Assembly: GCF_004614195.1 (NCBI RefSeq)
Contig: NZ_SPUM01000031.1
Coordinates: forward strand, 31,606 to 95,605
Direction: 5' to 3'
Source: Massilia horti
GTDB lineage: Bacteria; Pseudomonadota; Gammaproteobacteria; Burkholderiales; Burkholderiaceae_D
DNA: 64,000 nt
Shown here: positions 9,119 through 20,059 of the stretch, in pieces
Numbering within the stretch: the first letter of the stretch is position 1
Layout of the letters: each line of letters begins with the position of its first letter
Program-made: the position numbers and the translations under genes
Notes under the pieces: generated by a model
Database searches by the model: none
Seen by the model: only the letters and a program-made list of their open reading frames with translations
What the model was told of the DNA's origin: nothing

Positions 9119-9693
9119 CGTGCCGGGTCCATGTCGCAGAACGCCAGCACCTCGTCCACGTAGCGACCAAAGTCCGAGATCGCATGGTCGCCGCCTTCGA
9201 TCACGTGCTGGCGCGCGCCCCGGTAGTGCGCCACCATGTCGCGGTAGTCGAGCACCTCGTCGCCGGTCGCCGCGAGCAAATAATAGCGCTCGGCACGCGT
9301 GATCGATCCGAGCATCAAAGCTGCCAGTTCGTCGATGTACTCGCGCTTGAATTCGAACGGTTCATCCGAATGCCAGGCGGTGGTCACGCCCACGTGCTGC
9401 TCCAGGTTCTTGAGCGGATCGACCGCGGGGTTCAGCAGCGCGGCGCGGCAGCCCAGGTGTTCGGCCAGCCAGGTCGCATAAAAGCCGCCCAGCGACGAGC
9501 CGACGATCGCCAGATTGTGCGGCGCGTGGCGCTCCGCCAGCAGCAGCGCAAGCTGAATCGCCTCCTTGGGCGAAGCCGGCAACTGCGGGCAGATCAGCTC
9601 CTGATCGCGCCCCAGCGCCGCCATGCGCTCCTGCATCACCCGCGCTTTATATGAGCGCGGCGACGAACGAAAACCATGCAGATACAGGATCAT
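9115..9693 (-). CDS. YqiA/YcfP-type alpha/beta-hydrolase
   Basis: A 192-residue esterase-fold protein. It begins MILYLHGFRSSPRSYKA, has the nucleophile elbow GSSLGG (Ser67) and a C-terminal catalytic His in EGGDHAISDF. The substrate is unknown; E. coli YqiA is an acyl-CoA/palmitoyl esterase-like enzyme. It overlaps mpl by ATGA and ubiC by GTGA, inside the mpl-yqiA-ubiC-RNB operon. That order suggests co-expression rather than a shared pathway. Confidence 0.88.
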   Translation of the reverse strand: MILYLHGFRSSPRSYKARVMQERMAALGRDQELICPQLPASPKEAIQLALLLAERHAPHNLAIVGSSLGGFYATWLAEHLGCRAALLNPAVDPLKNLEQHVGVTTAWHSDEPFEFKREYIDELAALMLGSITRAERYYLLAATGDEVLDYRDMVAHYRGARQHVIEGGDHAISDFGRYVDEVLAFCDMDPAR

Positions 9694-11060
9694 CGCGCCA
9701 GCGCCTCGAGCAGTTTCTGGTGGATGCCGCCGAATCCGCCGTTGCTCATGACCAGGATATGGTCGCCCGGCTGCGCCGCCTGCACGATCGCCTGCACCAT
9801 GTAGTCAAGCTGGTCGAAGGTGTGGGCAATGGCGCCCATCGGCTTTAACGCGTCGGCCAGCGACCAGCCCAGCGCCTGCTGGCTGCCAAAGCCGAACACC
9901 AGGTCGGCGTCCTTCAGGCTGCCCGGCAGCGCATCCTTCATCGCGCCCAGCTTCATGGTGTTCGAACGCGGTTCGAGCACCGCCAGGATGCGGCCGTTCG
10001 CGCCAATCTTCTGGCGCAGGCCGCCAACCGTGGTCGCGATCGCCGTCGGGTGGTGAGCGAAGTCGTCGTACACGGTCACGTCGTTCACCACGCCGCGCAC
10101 TTCCATGCGGCGCTTGACGTTTTGGAAGCGCGCCAGTGCGGCGCACGCCTGGCCTGGCGGCACGCCGACGTGGCGCGCGGCGGCGATCGCGGCCAGCGCG
10201 TTGTAGCGGTTGTGCTTGCCGGTCAGCTCCCACTGCACGGTGCCCTGCTTCTCGCCATTGAACACGACGTCGAAACTCGCGCCGCCGGGATGCTCGACCA
10301 GCGTCCAGTTCGCGCCACTGGATGCGCCGAATGCTTCCTTGTCGCTCCAGCAGCCGCGCTTGAGCACGCGCGCGAGGGAGGCTTCGTCGCCGTTGGCCAC
10401 GATCCGGCCAACGCCGGGCACCGTGCGCACCAGGTGGTGGAACTGGGTTTCGATCGCGCCGATATCGGGGAAGATGTCGGCATGATCATATTCGAGGTTG
10501 TTCAGCACCGCGGTCTTGGCATGGTAGTGCACGAACTTGCTGCGCTTGTCAAAGAACGCGGTGTCGTACTCGTCGGCCTCGATCACGAAGAAGTCGGATT
10601 GCTTGTCGCCGGTCAGGCGGGCCGACACGCCAAAGTTCATCGGCACGCCGCCGATCAGGAAGCCCGGCGCATAGCCGGCATCTTCCAGGATCCAGGCCAG
10701 CATCGAGGTGGTCGTGGTCTTGCCGTGCGTGCCGGCGACGGCCAGCACCCACTTGTCACGCAGAATATGGTCGCCGATCCACTGCGGACCGGATACATAT
10801 GGCAGGCCCCTGTTCAGGATTTCCTCGACCAGCGGGTTACCACGTGTCATCACATTGCCGATCACATACAAGTCCGGGTTCAGCGCCACCTGTTCCGGGC
10901 CAAAGCCCTGGGTCAATTCGATGCCCTGTGCCTGGAGCTGGGTGCTCATCGGCGGATAGACATTGGCGTCGCAGCCGGTGACGCGATGGCCCGCTTCCTT
11001 GGCCAACACCGCAAGGCCGCCCATGAAGGTTCCGCAGATGCCGAGAATATGAATATGCAT
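9690..11060 (-). CDS. mpl: UDP-MurNAc:L-Ala-gamma-D-Glu-meso-DAP ligase
   Basis: A 456-residue Mur ligase of the peptidoglycan recycling branch. It attaches the recycled tripeptide to UDP-MurNAc. It opens with the Rossmann-like HIHILGICGTFMGG, has the ATP-binding P-loop AGTHGKTTT (about 109-117), and continues through the central and C-terminal Mur ligase domains. GICGTFMGG distinguishes Mpl from MurC. It is the first gene of the operon with yqiA, ubiC and the RNB gene. Confidence 0.97.
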   Translation of the reverse strand: MHIHILGICGTFMGGLAVLAKEAGHRVTGCDANVYPPMSTQLQAQGIELTQGFGPEQVALNPDLYVIGNVMTRGNPLVEEILNRGLPYVSGPQWIGDHILRDKWVLAVAGTHGKTTTTSMLAWILEDAGYAPGFLIGGVPMNFGVSARLTGDKQSDFFVIEADEYDTAFFDKRSKFVHYHAKTAVLNNLEYDHADIFPDIGAIETQFHHLVRTVPGVGRIVANGDEASLARVLKRGCWSDKEAFGASSGANWTLVEHPGGASFDVVFNGEKQGTVQWELTGKHNRYNALAAIAAARHVGVPPGQACAALARFQNVKRRMEVRGVVNDVTVYDDFAHHPTAIATTVGGLRQKIGANGRILAVLEPRSNTMKLGAMKDALPGSLKDADLVFGFGSQQALGWSLADALKPMGAIAHTFDQLDYMVQAIVQAAQPGDHILVMSNGGFGGIHQKLLEALAR

Positions 11061-11249
11061 GGTAGATGGGAAAAAAGCCGAATACGCGATTCTACCAAAC
11101 CACTGAATTCACCGGCTTTCCCACTGGTACACCTGGCGTGCGGCCACCAGCGCGCTTGTCTAGTCGGACGAGCGACTGTTCAATATCGAAAAGATGCAAG
11201 CGCAGCTTTCATGCGACAATAATTTACGTTTCATTAACAGGGGTCCAAG

Positions 11250-11762
11250 TTGATTCGCAGTGCGCAAGCCAGAGACGCCGCGGCGCTCGCCGTCATCTAC
11301 AACCATTACGTGTGCAATACGACCGTCACGTTCGAGGAGAGCCCGGTAACCGCCGAGGAAATGACGCGCCGACTGCAGGCGGTCCAGGCAAGCGGGTTGC
11401 CCTGGCTGGTGACTGAGCTGGACGGGAAAGTGCTGGGTTATGCGTATGCGACCAAGTGGAAAGAGAGGTCCGCGTATCGCTTCTCCGCCGAGTGCACCAT
11501 CTACCTGGAACGGACAATGCACGGTCGGGGGCTGGGGAAGAGCCTGTACCGCGAGCTGCTTGCGGTGCTGGCGGACTTGGGTGTGCACGCAGTCATCGGG
11601 GGTATTGCTCAACCCAATCTGGCCAGCGTCGGGCTGCACGAGAAGCTTGGTTTTCGCAATGTCGCCCTGTTCCGGGAAGTTGGGCGCAAGTTCGACGCAT
11701 GGATCGACGTAGGTTATTGGCAGCGCATCCTTGATGGGGATCTAAAAGATATTCGTGGCTAA
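11250..11762 (+). CDS. GNAT N-acetyltransferase (phosphinothricin acetyltransferase-like)
   Basis: A 170-residue GNAT enzyme close to the Pat/Bar/YncA group. The opening MIRSAQARDAAALAVIYNHY is typical, as are TFEESPVTAEEM and the acetyl-CoA loop MHGRGLGKSLYRELL (about residue 90). The family acetylates small amines or amino acid analogues, but here the substrate cannot be told. The TTG start is taken because it begins the conserved N-terminus and no in-frame ATG fits. It stands alone, next to a decayed region. Confidence 0.85.
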   Translation: MIRSAQARDAAALAVIYNHYVCNTTVTFEESPVTAEEMTRRLQAVQASGLPWLVTELDGKVLGYAYATKWKERSAYRFSAECTIYLERTMHGRGLGKSLYRELLAVLADLGVHAVIGGIAQPNLASVGLHEKLGFRNVALFREVGRKFDAWIDVGYWQRILDGDLKDIRG

Positions 11763-11828
11763 ATTTGACTTTTGACGGACTGGGATAAGCAGCGCCACCA
11801 GCGCGGCAATCAGCGGGGGCGGCACCTT

Positions 11829-12534
11829 TCACGGTTCAGGGAAAGGCTCGCGGTCCGGGTCCCATCCTTCGGTGTCCACACCAACTCCAACGTCGATGAG
11901 GAACTTGTAAGGCGGCTCACGAGTCCAGCAGCCCTCGGCGCACTTGAGCCGGAAGGTCATGCCGTACTTCTTCGGGACGCGCAGAATTGCCGTCTGCATG
12001 TACCCCGGCTCAAACATCCGATCATACAGTCGCTTCTTGCCCTCGGGTGTCAGGTCAAACCATGTGCTGCCATCGACTGCCCACGGCTCCCAGCCACCCA
12101 CCTTGAACTGGTTCTGAAGGTTCGCCAGCACAGCCACGGCGTCATCGAACGGCAGCTTGTCCAGCATGGGTGAGGTGGCAAGTGAGACGGCTTTGTTCTT
12201 GGAGTATGTCAAGGCAGCGAACTTTGTCGGCGGCAGGATGAACCCATGTTTGGGATCGACAAACCGTATGATTACGGCGGGCTCGGTCACCCAAGTTGCA
12301 CCGAATTGCTCGTCGCTCGGATCTTCGCCAGGTCGGTTTGAACGCTCCATCACTTGGTAGCTGGAGTTCTTGGCGACCTGCTCAAACGTGTCACCGAGGC
12401 TGAACGAAAGGCGCGTCGGCTCGGGTAAGCGGTAATTCCACCCTACACCGATAGCGATAACGCGCGAATGGCAGCGTGTTCCTGTCCACGTTCCAGTGCA
12501 CTGGGTACACCCGCGTAGGCGACCAATGCGTCAT
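11829..12534 (-). pseudogene. Frameshifted hypothetical exported/periplasmic-type protein
   Basis: The last 174 codons are open from a GTG at 12353. Protein-like sequence continues upstream without a start (WNYRLPEPTRLSFSLGDTFE). It then appears to switch reading frame around 12458-12465 to a stretch holding WSPTRVYPVHWNVDRNTLPF, with an ATG at 12532-12534. A single-base indel would join the two parts. The C-terminal part has hydrophobic-polar alternation and GWEPWAVDGSTWFDLTPEGK but no domain I recognise. The gene is either broken or starts at the GTG as a shortened form. Its upstream edge merges into the PAAR-like remnant. Confidence 0.5.
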
Positions 12535-12626
12535 TGATGTATCTGCACGAGTCGGCAGCAGAAATAACCGCGCCGCCGCCAGCCGTGGTCTTCGCCCCGA
12601 CAGTGATGTGGAAATCTTTCTATCAT
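12443..12626 (-). pseudogene. PAAR-like protein remnant
   Basis: An ATG at 12626 follows a strong GAAAGGGA site but runs into TGA at 12531. In another frame, starting four codons downstream, the DNA reads KDFHITVGAKTTAGGGAVIS, then AADSCRYINDALVAYAG. This is the N-terminal pattern of PAAR proteins that sharpen type VI secretion spikes. A one-base change near the start codon would restore the frame. The C-terminal half of a PAAR domain is absent and the frame ends at TAG 12443. It is probably a PAAR gene truncated by a deletion that fused it to the neighbouring hypothetical gene. Confidence 0.5.
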
Positions 12627-12810
12627 GGCATCCCTTTCTTGTTGATAGGAACAACTTACTTATCAAACAAATCTAGCTAGGGATGAGGCCGGTTGCCTTG
12701 AGGAAAATCAATGCTGAGTAGGCGCAGGGGCAATCGTTCATGTACCGCTGAAGGCTGCGCGGTTCTACCGGGCGCGATGCAAATTTCCTTTCGAGAGTAT
12801 GATCTAGGAT

Positions 12811-13443
12811 ATGATGCCCAACCAGAATAGCGAGCTGCTCCAGCTGCGCGCGCAGATCGCCGCTGTGGCTGCGCGCATGATTGCCCAGGACGGCGCCGAC
12901 TATGGCACCGCGCGGCGCAAGGCGGCGCGCCAGGTGCTCGGCATGGACCAGCCGTCGTCCAATTTATTACCCGATAATATCCAGATCGAAGACGAAGTGC
13001 GCAAATACCAGGCGCTGTTCCAGGGACCGGGCCAGGCCGCGCGCCTGCGCGCGCTGCGCACCACGGCGTTGGAGGTCATGGACATGTTGGACGACTTCCG
13101 CCCCTACCTGACCGGTGCGGTGCTCAGCGGCACGGCAGGCGAGCATGACGACATCCACCTGCAACTGTTTGCCGACAGCGCCAAGGAAGTCCAGATCTTC
13201 CTGCTAAATAAGAACATCGACATCGATATCTCCGAAACGCCCCATTTCAAGGGTGCGCGTCACGATCCGGTTGAAACGGTCAGCTTCCTGTGGCATAACG
13301 AGGCCGTGCACGCCGAGTTATACGAATTGAATGACTTGCGCGGGGCACTCAAGCCGCGCGCCGATGGCCGCCTGCAGCGTGTGAACGCCGACGGCCTGCG
13401 CGCGTTGATGAGCACGGACCCTATTCTGGAACAAGACCAATGA
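12811..13443 (+). CDS. Conserved nucleotidyltransferase-like hypothetical protein
   Basis: A 210-residue soluble protein. An N-terminal helical region (residues 1-75) precedes a segment LTGAVLSGTAGEHDDIHLQL followed by EVQIFLLNKNIDIDISE, which resembles a nucleotidyltransferase fold with acidic metal-binding positions. The exact catalytic motif is not clear, so activity is uncertain. Homologues next to TlpA-like genes occur in Burkholderiales and are sometimes mislabelled as Mur ligases. It overlaps the TlpA gene by ATGA and the two are probably co-translated. Confidence 0.75.
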   Translation: MMPNQNSELLQLRAQIAAVAARMIAQDGADYGTARRKAARQVLGMDQPSSNLLPDNIQIEDEVRKYQALFQGPGQAARLRALRTTALEVMDMLDDFRPYLTGAVLSGTAGEHDDIHLQLFADSAKEVQIFLLNKNIDIDISETPHFKGARHDPVETVSFLWHNEAVHAELYELNDLRGALKPRADGRLQRVNADGLRALMSTDPILEQDQ

Positions 13444-13991
13444 CTAAAAAACAGCTGACCGGTTTCGCCATCGTTGCCATCGCCTTCGGCGTGATGGGCG
13501 CCATTGCCGGCCTGAACCGCCACGAGGCGGGCGGCCCGATCACCACCGCAATCGCCGCCACCGATGGCCGCCCGCACACGGTCGTGACCGACCTGTTCGG
13601 GCAGACGATGAATGACGTGGGCGGCAAGCCGCAGGCCTTGTCGCAATGGAAAGGCAAGCCGCTGCTGGTCAATTTCTGGGCACCGTGGTGCGCGCCGTGC
13701 GTGCAGGAGATGCCGGAACTGTCGGCGCTCGCCGCCGGCAGCAAGTCCGTCAATGTGATCGGCATCGGCATCGACTCGCCGTCGAACATTGCCGATTTTG
13801 CCGCCAAATACAAGATTTCGTACCCGCTGTACGTGGCCGGATTGAGCGGCACCGAGCTCGCGCGCCAGTTCGGCAATGCGGCCGGCGGCCTGCCCTACAC
13901 GGTGCTGATCGGCGCCGACGGGCAGGTGCGCAAGACCTACCTTGGCCGCCTGAAATTCGACGAACTGAAGCGCGATCTGGCGGCGCTCTAA
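13440..13991 (+). CDS. TlpA/ResA-family thiol-disulfide reductase
   Basis: A 183-residue membrane-anchored periplasmic thioredoxin-like protein. A hydrophobic N-terminus (about residues 7-25) serves as anchor or signal, followed by a thioredoxin fold with the redox motif WAPWCAPC (Cys84 and Cys87) and the cis-Pro loop GGLPYTVLIG. The family reduces disulfides in periplasmic proteins such as apocytochromes c. No cytochrome biogenesis genes are adjacent. It is coupled to the upstream nucleotidyltransferase-like gene. Confidence 0.92.
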   Translation: MTKKQLTGFAIVAIAFGVMGAIAGLNRHEAGGPITTAIAATDGRPHTVVTDLFGQTMNDVGGKPQALSQWKGKPLLVNFWAPWCAPCVQEMPELSALAAGSKSVNVIGIGIDSPSNIADFAAKYKISYPLYVAGLSGTELARQFGNAAGGLPYTVLIGADGQVRKTYLGRLKFDELKRDLAAL

Positions 13992-14122
13992 AATGGGGCG
14001 AACGGTCGTTCTTTTCCGATTTGCCGCGAAGTCGCCTTCATAAACTGGCAATTTTATCGCTTGCCAATACCCCGGCTTGGCGGCAAAATGCCTGACTTTC
14101 GAGCGAAACGGACTCTTCATTC

Positions 14123-14554
14123 ATGGCAAAAAAGCTCCTGCTGCTCAACGGCCCCAACCTGAATCTGCTGGGGACCCGCGAGCCTGCCGTGTACGGCGCC
14201 ACCACGTTGGCCGACATTGAGAGCGCGGCACACGCCCAGGCCGCGGCCGCTGGCGCGACGCTGGATTGCTTTCAAAGCAACCATGAAGGCGCGCTGATCG
14301 ACCGCGTCCATGCCGCCCGTCTGGAGGGAGTCGACGCGATCGTCATCAATCCGGGCGGCCTGACCCATACCAGCGTGGCGCTGCGCGACGCGCTGGCCGG
14401 GGTGGCCATTCCGTTTATCGAAGTGCATATCTCAAACATCTACCAGCGCGAGGAGTTTCGACATCACTCGTTTTTGTCAGCAATTGCGCGCGGAACGATC
14501 TGTGGACTGGGCGCAGACGGATATCGGTTTGCCATCGACTTCGCGCTTAAATAG
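14123..14554 (+). CDS. aroQ: Type II 3-dehydroquinate dehydratase
   Basis: A 143-residue enzyme that dehydrates 3-dehydroquinate to 3-dehydroshikimate. The type II signature is complete: [20 protein letters not shown] at the N-terminus (catalytic Tyr in the mobile loop), [29 protein letters not shown], and [17 protein letters not shown] near the end. It precedes accB as in many Burkholderiales. Confidence 0.98.
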   Translation: MAKKLLLLNGPNLNLLGTREPAVYGATTLADIESAAHAQAAAAGATLDCFQSNHEGALIDRVHAARLEGVDAIVINPGGLTHTSVALRDALAGVAIPFIEVHISNIYQREEFRHHSFLSAIARGTICGLGADGYRFAIDFALK

Positions 14555-14651
14555 CGTTAATCTACGTCAACTTCACGCATTATGTGCGGTCAGCAGCTAC
14601 CACCTGGCGCGCCGCATACTTTAAAACATAAATAATTCCAAGGGGTTTCAC

Positions 14652-15122
14652 ATGGATCTTCGAAAACTCAAGACTCTGATCGACCTCGTCGCCGAATCGG
14701 ACATCGCGGAACTGGAAGTGACCGAAGGCGAAAGCAAGGTTCGCATCGTCAAGTCCTCTGCAATCCCGCAAAACCAGGTGGTGATGATGCAGCCGCCAGG
14801 CGTGCAGCAGTACGCCGCGCCGGCCATGCCGGCCCCGGTCGCCGCACCGGCGCCTGCCGCAGCACCGGCCGCCCCCGCCGAGCCGAGCGGCCATGTGGTC
14901 AAGTCGCCGATGGTCGGCACCTTCTACCGCGCATCGTCCCCGGGCGCTCCGGCGTTTGTCGAAGTCGGCGCCACCGTGAAGGAAGGCGATACCCTGTGCA
15001 TCATCGAAGCGATGAAGCTGCTCAACGAGATTGATGCCGACGTGTCCGGCACGATCAAGCAGATCCTCGTCGAGAACGGCCAACCGGTCGAATTCGGCCA
15101 GCCGCTGTTCGTGATCGGCTAA
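14652..15122 (+). CDS. accB: Biotin carboxyl carrier protein of acetyl-CoA carboxylase
   Basis: A 156-residue BCCP that carries carboxybiotin between biotin carboxylase and carboxyltransferase in malonyl-CoA synthesis. The N-terminus [20 protein letters not shown] is typical. A flexible Ala/Pro linker (about residues 47-78) precedes the biotinyl domain with EAMKLLNEI, whose Lys122 is the biotinylation site. It is upstream of accC and presumably in one operon. Confidence 0.98.
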   Translation: MDLRKLKTLIDLVAESDIAELEVTEGESKVRIVKSSAIPQNQVVMMQPPGVQQYAAPAMPAPVAAPAPAAAPAAPAEPSGHVVKSPMVGTFYRASSPGAPAFVEVGATVKEGDTLCIIEAMKLLNEIDADVSGTIKQILVENGQPVEFGQPLFVIG

Positions 15123-15216
15123 AGTTCTGCCAGACCGGATTTGCCGGCCTCCCACCAGATTCATGTCGTTCCCGGCGCCGCGCGCGCCGGCATTCACAGA
15201 AACACCGAACTTAACC

Positions 15217-16613
<1,397 letters not shown>

Positions 16614-16617
<4 letters not shown>

Positions 16618-17570
16618 GCTGGACTGAAGTCGTCATCGAGATCGCGCGCGAGCACGCGGAGAACCTGTCCGACGCCCTGATGGAGGCGGGCGCGCTGTCG
16701 GTCTCGGTGGAGGATGCGGACGAAGGCACGGCGGCGGAAAAACCGCTGTTCGGCGAGCCGGGCATGACCCCGACCGAGGCCGCGTGGGACCACAGCCGCG
16801 TGGTCGCGCTGACCGACGTCGACGCCGACCAGGCGGCGATCGTAGCCGAAGCATCGGCCATCGCCAAGCTGCCCGCCCCGCCCGCGTTCACCACGCGCCC
16901 CGTTGGCGACGCCGACTGGGTGCGCCTGACCCAGTCGCAGTTCGAGCCTATCCACATCGGCAAGAACATCTGGGTGGTACCGAGCTGGCACGAGGCGCCG
17001 GACCCGAACGCGCTGATTCTCGAGCTCGATCCTGGCCTGGCATTTGGCACCGGCAGCCACCCGACCACCCGCCTGTGCATGGAGTGGCTGGAAGCGCATC
17101 CGGCGCCGGGCAAGACCGTGCTCGACTACGGCTGCGGCTCCGGCATCCTGGCCATGGTGGCCAAGAAGCTGGGCGCGGGCAGCGTGACCGGTGTGGACAT
17201 CGACCCGCAGGCGATCGAGTCGGCGCACGCCAACGCGCAGCGCAACGGCTGCGAGATCGACTACTTCCTGCCGGACGATTTTGCCGCGTCGCCGAACGCG
17301 CAGCAGGGCGCAAGCCGATTCGACATCGTGGTCGCGAACATTCTGTCGAACCCGCTCAAGCTGATGGCGCCGATGCTCTCGTCGCGCGTGGCCGACGGTG
17401 GATTCCTGATTCTCTCGGGCGTGCTGGCGCGCCAGGCCGAAGAAGTGGCCGCCGCCTACGCACCTTTCATCAAGCTGGGCGTCTGGGCCGAGCAGGACGG
17501 CTGGGTCGCTCTTCACGGGCAGTTCGGCAGCGAGACAGCACCGCCGCCGCGCGCCGTAAGCGGGCAGTAG
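16614..17570 (+). CDS. prmA: Ribosomal protein L11 methyltransferase
   Basis: A 318-residue SAM-dependent methyltransferase that trimethylates ribosomal protein L11. It starts [20 protein letters not shown], has the substrate-binding segment [21 protein letters not shown] motif [21 protein letters not shown] and the NPPF-equivalent [14 protein letters not shown]. It follows accC with a 4-bp overlap, the arrangement usual in betaproteobacteria. Confidence 0.97.
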
Positions 17571-17574
17571 CGCC

Positions 17575-19041
17575 ATGGCGCTCGCCACCCGGTGCCCCCA
17601 CTGTGGCAAGCGGTTCCGCGTCGCCGCGGACCAGCTCAAGCTACGCGGGGGCATCGTGCGCTGCGGCGCCTGCCACGAAATCTTCGACGGCAACGCCACC
17701 CTGATCGACCTCGATGCGCTCGCAGCCGGGAAACCGCCTGCGGCCACTATCACGGCGCCCGTGCCGGCCGAACCGGCGCGGCCGGCTTCTTCCGATAACA
17801 GCGAATCAGTCGCCGCCTCCGTGTGGCGGCGCGTTCCCGCGCAGGCGGAAACCAGCCACGAGGATCCTCCTGAGGCTAAACCCGAGGAGGCGCAGCAGCC
17901 ATCGCCTGACGACGAGCAGCCGCAAGCCCCCGCGCCAGCCAACGAGCCGGGCGCCGACGGCCATACCATCTACACCCTGCACCTCGACCACACGCTCGAC
18001 CCGCTCGGCATCCTGCCCGACACCGAACCGGACGAGGAGGAAAAGACCGAGGCGCAGCTTGACGCTGAACCGGCCATTGAGGAAGAGGCTGACGCCGAAG
18101 CGGCACCGCAAGCCGAGCCAACCCCTGTGCCGGAGCCGCACGCCGCGCCAGCCCTGGAACAGGGCGCCGTGCCCGAGTCCGAACCGGCCGACCCGCCTCG
18201 CGCGCAGCCTGCGCCGGCCCTGGCGACTCCCGCGGTCGCGGAAAGCGGCCGCATCGAGCCCACGCTCGGCCTGCCGGTCGACGAAGAACTCGTCGCCGTG
18301 CCCCTGCCCGATGATGACCACGAACTGGACGCGCCGTCCCGGCACGCTGCGCCGCAGGCGCAATCCGGCCCGCTGCCGCTGCGCGAATCGGCCCCGTCCG
18401 AACCGCCGATCGCCTACGTGCGTCCTGCACGGCCCAGGGTCGCCGATTCCAAACCCGGCCGCCGCTCCAAGCTCACGCCGACCAAGATCGCCCAGCCAAG
18501 ACTGCGGGTGCCGGAGAGCGACGAACCCGAATTCGTCAGGCGCAGCCGCCAGCAGGAAAAGTCGGGCAAGATCCGGCGCATCGTGATGGCGGCAGGCTCG
18601 GTGATCCTGCTGCTGGTGCTCGCGGTCCAGGCAATGACCACCTACCGCAACGTGCTGGCCGCCCGCTACCCGGACGCGAAACCGGCGCTGGCCGCCATCT
18701 GCCACGCGCTGGGCTGCCGTGTCGAACTGCCCACCCAGATCGACAACCTGTCGATCGAACAGGGCGAGCTGGTCAACCTTGGTAACAACGCCTATTCGCT
18801 CACCACCCTGCTGCATAACCAGGGCAGCCTGGTGCAGGCCTGGCCGCACATCGAACTGACCCTGACCGACACCAACGACAAGCCGCTGCTGCGGCGCGTG
18901 TTCGCACCAGCCCAATACCTGCCGCAGGGCTTTGCGCCCGCCGCCGGCTTTGCGGCGCGTGGCGAGCAGCCGGTCAAACTCTCCTTCCAGCTGGACCAGC
19001 TCAAGCCGTCCGGCTACCGAATCGCGATTTTTTACCCATAA
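17575..19041 (+). CDS. Zinc-ribbon and DUF3426 membrane protein
   Basis: A 488-residue protein. The N-terminal zinc-ribbon (MJ0042 type) uses Cys7, Cys10, Cys30 and Cys33. A long acidic Pro/Glu/Ala-rich linker follows (about 45-290). A single membrane span lies near residues 340-362, and the C-terminal extracytoplasmic DUF3426 domain contains a FAPAQYLP motif and ends near FYP. The function is unknown. It regularly follows prmA in Burkholderiales. The zinc-ribbon is predicted cytoplasmic, which would make it a transmembrane sensor or scaffold by inference. Confidence 0.85.
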   Translation: MALATRCPHCGKRFRVAADQLKLRGGIVRCGACHEIFDGNATLIDLDALAAGKPPAATITAPVPAEPARPASSDNSESVAASVWRRVPAQAETSHEDPPEAKPEEAQQPSPDDEQPQAPAPANEPGADGHTIYTLHLDHTLDPLGILPDTEPDEEEKTEAQLDAEPAIEEEADAEAAPQAEPTPVPEPHAAPALEQGAVPESEPADPPRAQPAPALATPAVAESGRIEPTLGLPVDEELVAVPLPDDDHELDAPSRHAAPQAQSGPLPLRESAPSEPPIAYVRPARPRVADSKPGRRSKLTPTKIAQPRLRVPESDEPEFVRRSRQQEKSGKIRRIVMAAGSVILLLVLAVQAMTTYRNVLAARYPDAKPALAAICHALGCRVELPTQIDNLSIEQGELVNLGNNAYSLTTLLHNQGSLVQAWPHIELTLTDTNDKPLLRRVFAPAQYLPQGFAPAAGFAARGEQPVKLSFQLDQLKPSGYRIAIFYP

Positions 19042-19050
19042 GGCTTCACC

Positions 19051-19989
19051 ATGACCAAAACCGCCTTGATCTGCGGATCGCTTGCGTTCGACAAGATCAT
19101 GCAGTACCACGGCCGCTTCGCCGATACCCTGCTGGCCGACCAACTGCACAGGGTGAACGTTTCGTTCCTGGTACCGACGCTGCGCACCGAATTCGGCGGC
19201 TGCTCGGCCAACATCGCCTACAACCTCAAGATGCTCGGCGGTGATCCGCTGATCATGGCGACCATCGGACAGGACGGTGGCGAGTACCTCGATCGTTTTC
19301 ACAAGCTCGGCATCGAAACCCGCGCGATTAAAAAGATCGACCATGCCTACACCGCGCAGTGCTTCGTCACCGCCGACCAGGACAACAACCAGATCAACGC
19401 CTTCCACCCGGGCGCCATGCAGTTCGCGCACGAAAACAATGTGGCGGACCAGGGCAAGCTGGCAGTCGCGATCGTCGCGCCGGATGGCCGCGACGGCATG
19501 CTCAAGCACGCGCGCGACTGTGCCGAACTGGGCGTGCCGCTCATGTTCGACCCTGGCCAGCAACTGCCGATGTTCAGCGGCGATGAACTGATCAAGTTTA
19601 TCGAGCAGGCGGCCTACCTGGCCGCGAACGACTATGAATTCGAAATGATCCTGGACCGCACCGGCCTGACGCCTGGCGACATCGCGCAACGGCTGGAAGC
19701 GCTGATCGTCACGCGCGGCGACAAGGGTTCGGAAATCCACGCCGGCGGCCAGCGTTACGACATCCCTGTGGTGCCCGCTGCAGCGGTGGTCGACCCGACC
19801 GGCTGTGGCGACGCGTACCGCGCCGGCTTGCTGTACGGGATCACGAATGGTTTCGACTGGCCGACCACGGGCCGCATCGCGAGCCTGCTGGGCTCGATCA
19901 AGATCGCGCACCAGGGCGGGCAAAACCACTCGTTCACGCCGGCTGAAATCGCGGACAAGTTTGAAGCCGCGTTTGGCTACCGCTACTGA
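19051..19989 (+). CDS. PfkB-family carbohydrate/nucleoside kinase
   Basis: A 312-residue ribokinase-fold enzyme. It has an N-terminal ICGSLAFDKIMQYHGRF, the family signature GGCSANIAYNLKMLGG and the C-terminal catalytic signature VDPTGCGDAYRAGLLYG, with the catalytic Asp in GCGDA. The pattern resembles adenosine kinase-like or sugar kinases, but the substrate cannot be assigned from sequence alone. It follows the DUF3426 gene by 9 bp and is convergent with the YggT gene. Confidence 0.88.
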   Translation: MTKTALICGSLAFDKIMQYHGRFADTLLADQLHRVNVSFLVPTLRTEFGGCSANIAYNLKMLGGDPLIMATIGQDGGEYLDRFHKLGIETRAIKKIDHAYTAQCFVTADQDNNQINAFHPGAMQFAHENNVADQGKLAVAIVAPDGRDGMLKHARDCAELGVPLMFDPGQQLPMFSGDELIKFIEQAAYLAANDYEFEMILDRTGLTPGDIAQRLEALIVTRGDKGSEIHAGGQRYDIPVVPAAAVVDPTGCGDAYRAGLLYGITNGFDWPTTGRIASLLGSIKIAHQGGQNHSFTPAEIADKFEAAFGYRY

Positions 19990-20004
19990 TCAGGCGGCCA
20001 TGGG

Positions 20005-20029
20005 ACATGGGCGGTCTTCCCGCCCATGT
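20005..20029. terminator. Stem-loop between convergent genes
   Basis: A perfect 10-bp stem (ACATGGGCGG paired with CCGCCCATGT) with a 5-base loop lies between the convergent PfkB kinase and YggT genes. There is no clear T-run, so a role as transcription terminator is only likely. Confidence 0.4.
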
Positions 20030-20059
20030 GCTCGAATCAGATAAGAATACCCGGCCTGC

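Noticed and set aside
12673..12810. Minus-strand open stretch ending FLKATGLIPS
   Set aside because: It looks somewhat protein-like and might be the end of a lost gene, but it has no start or family match and overlaps the 5' end of the next gene.
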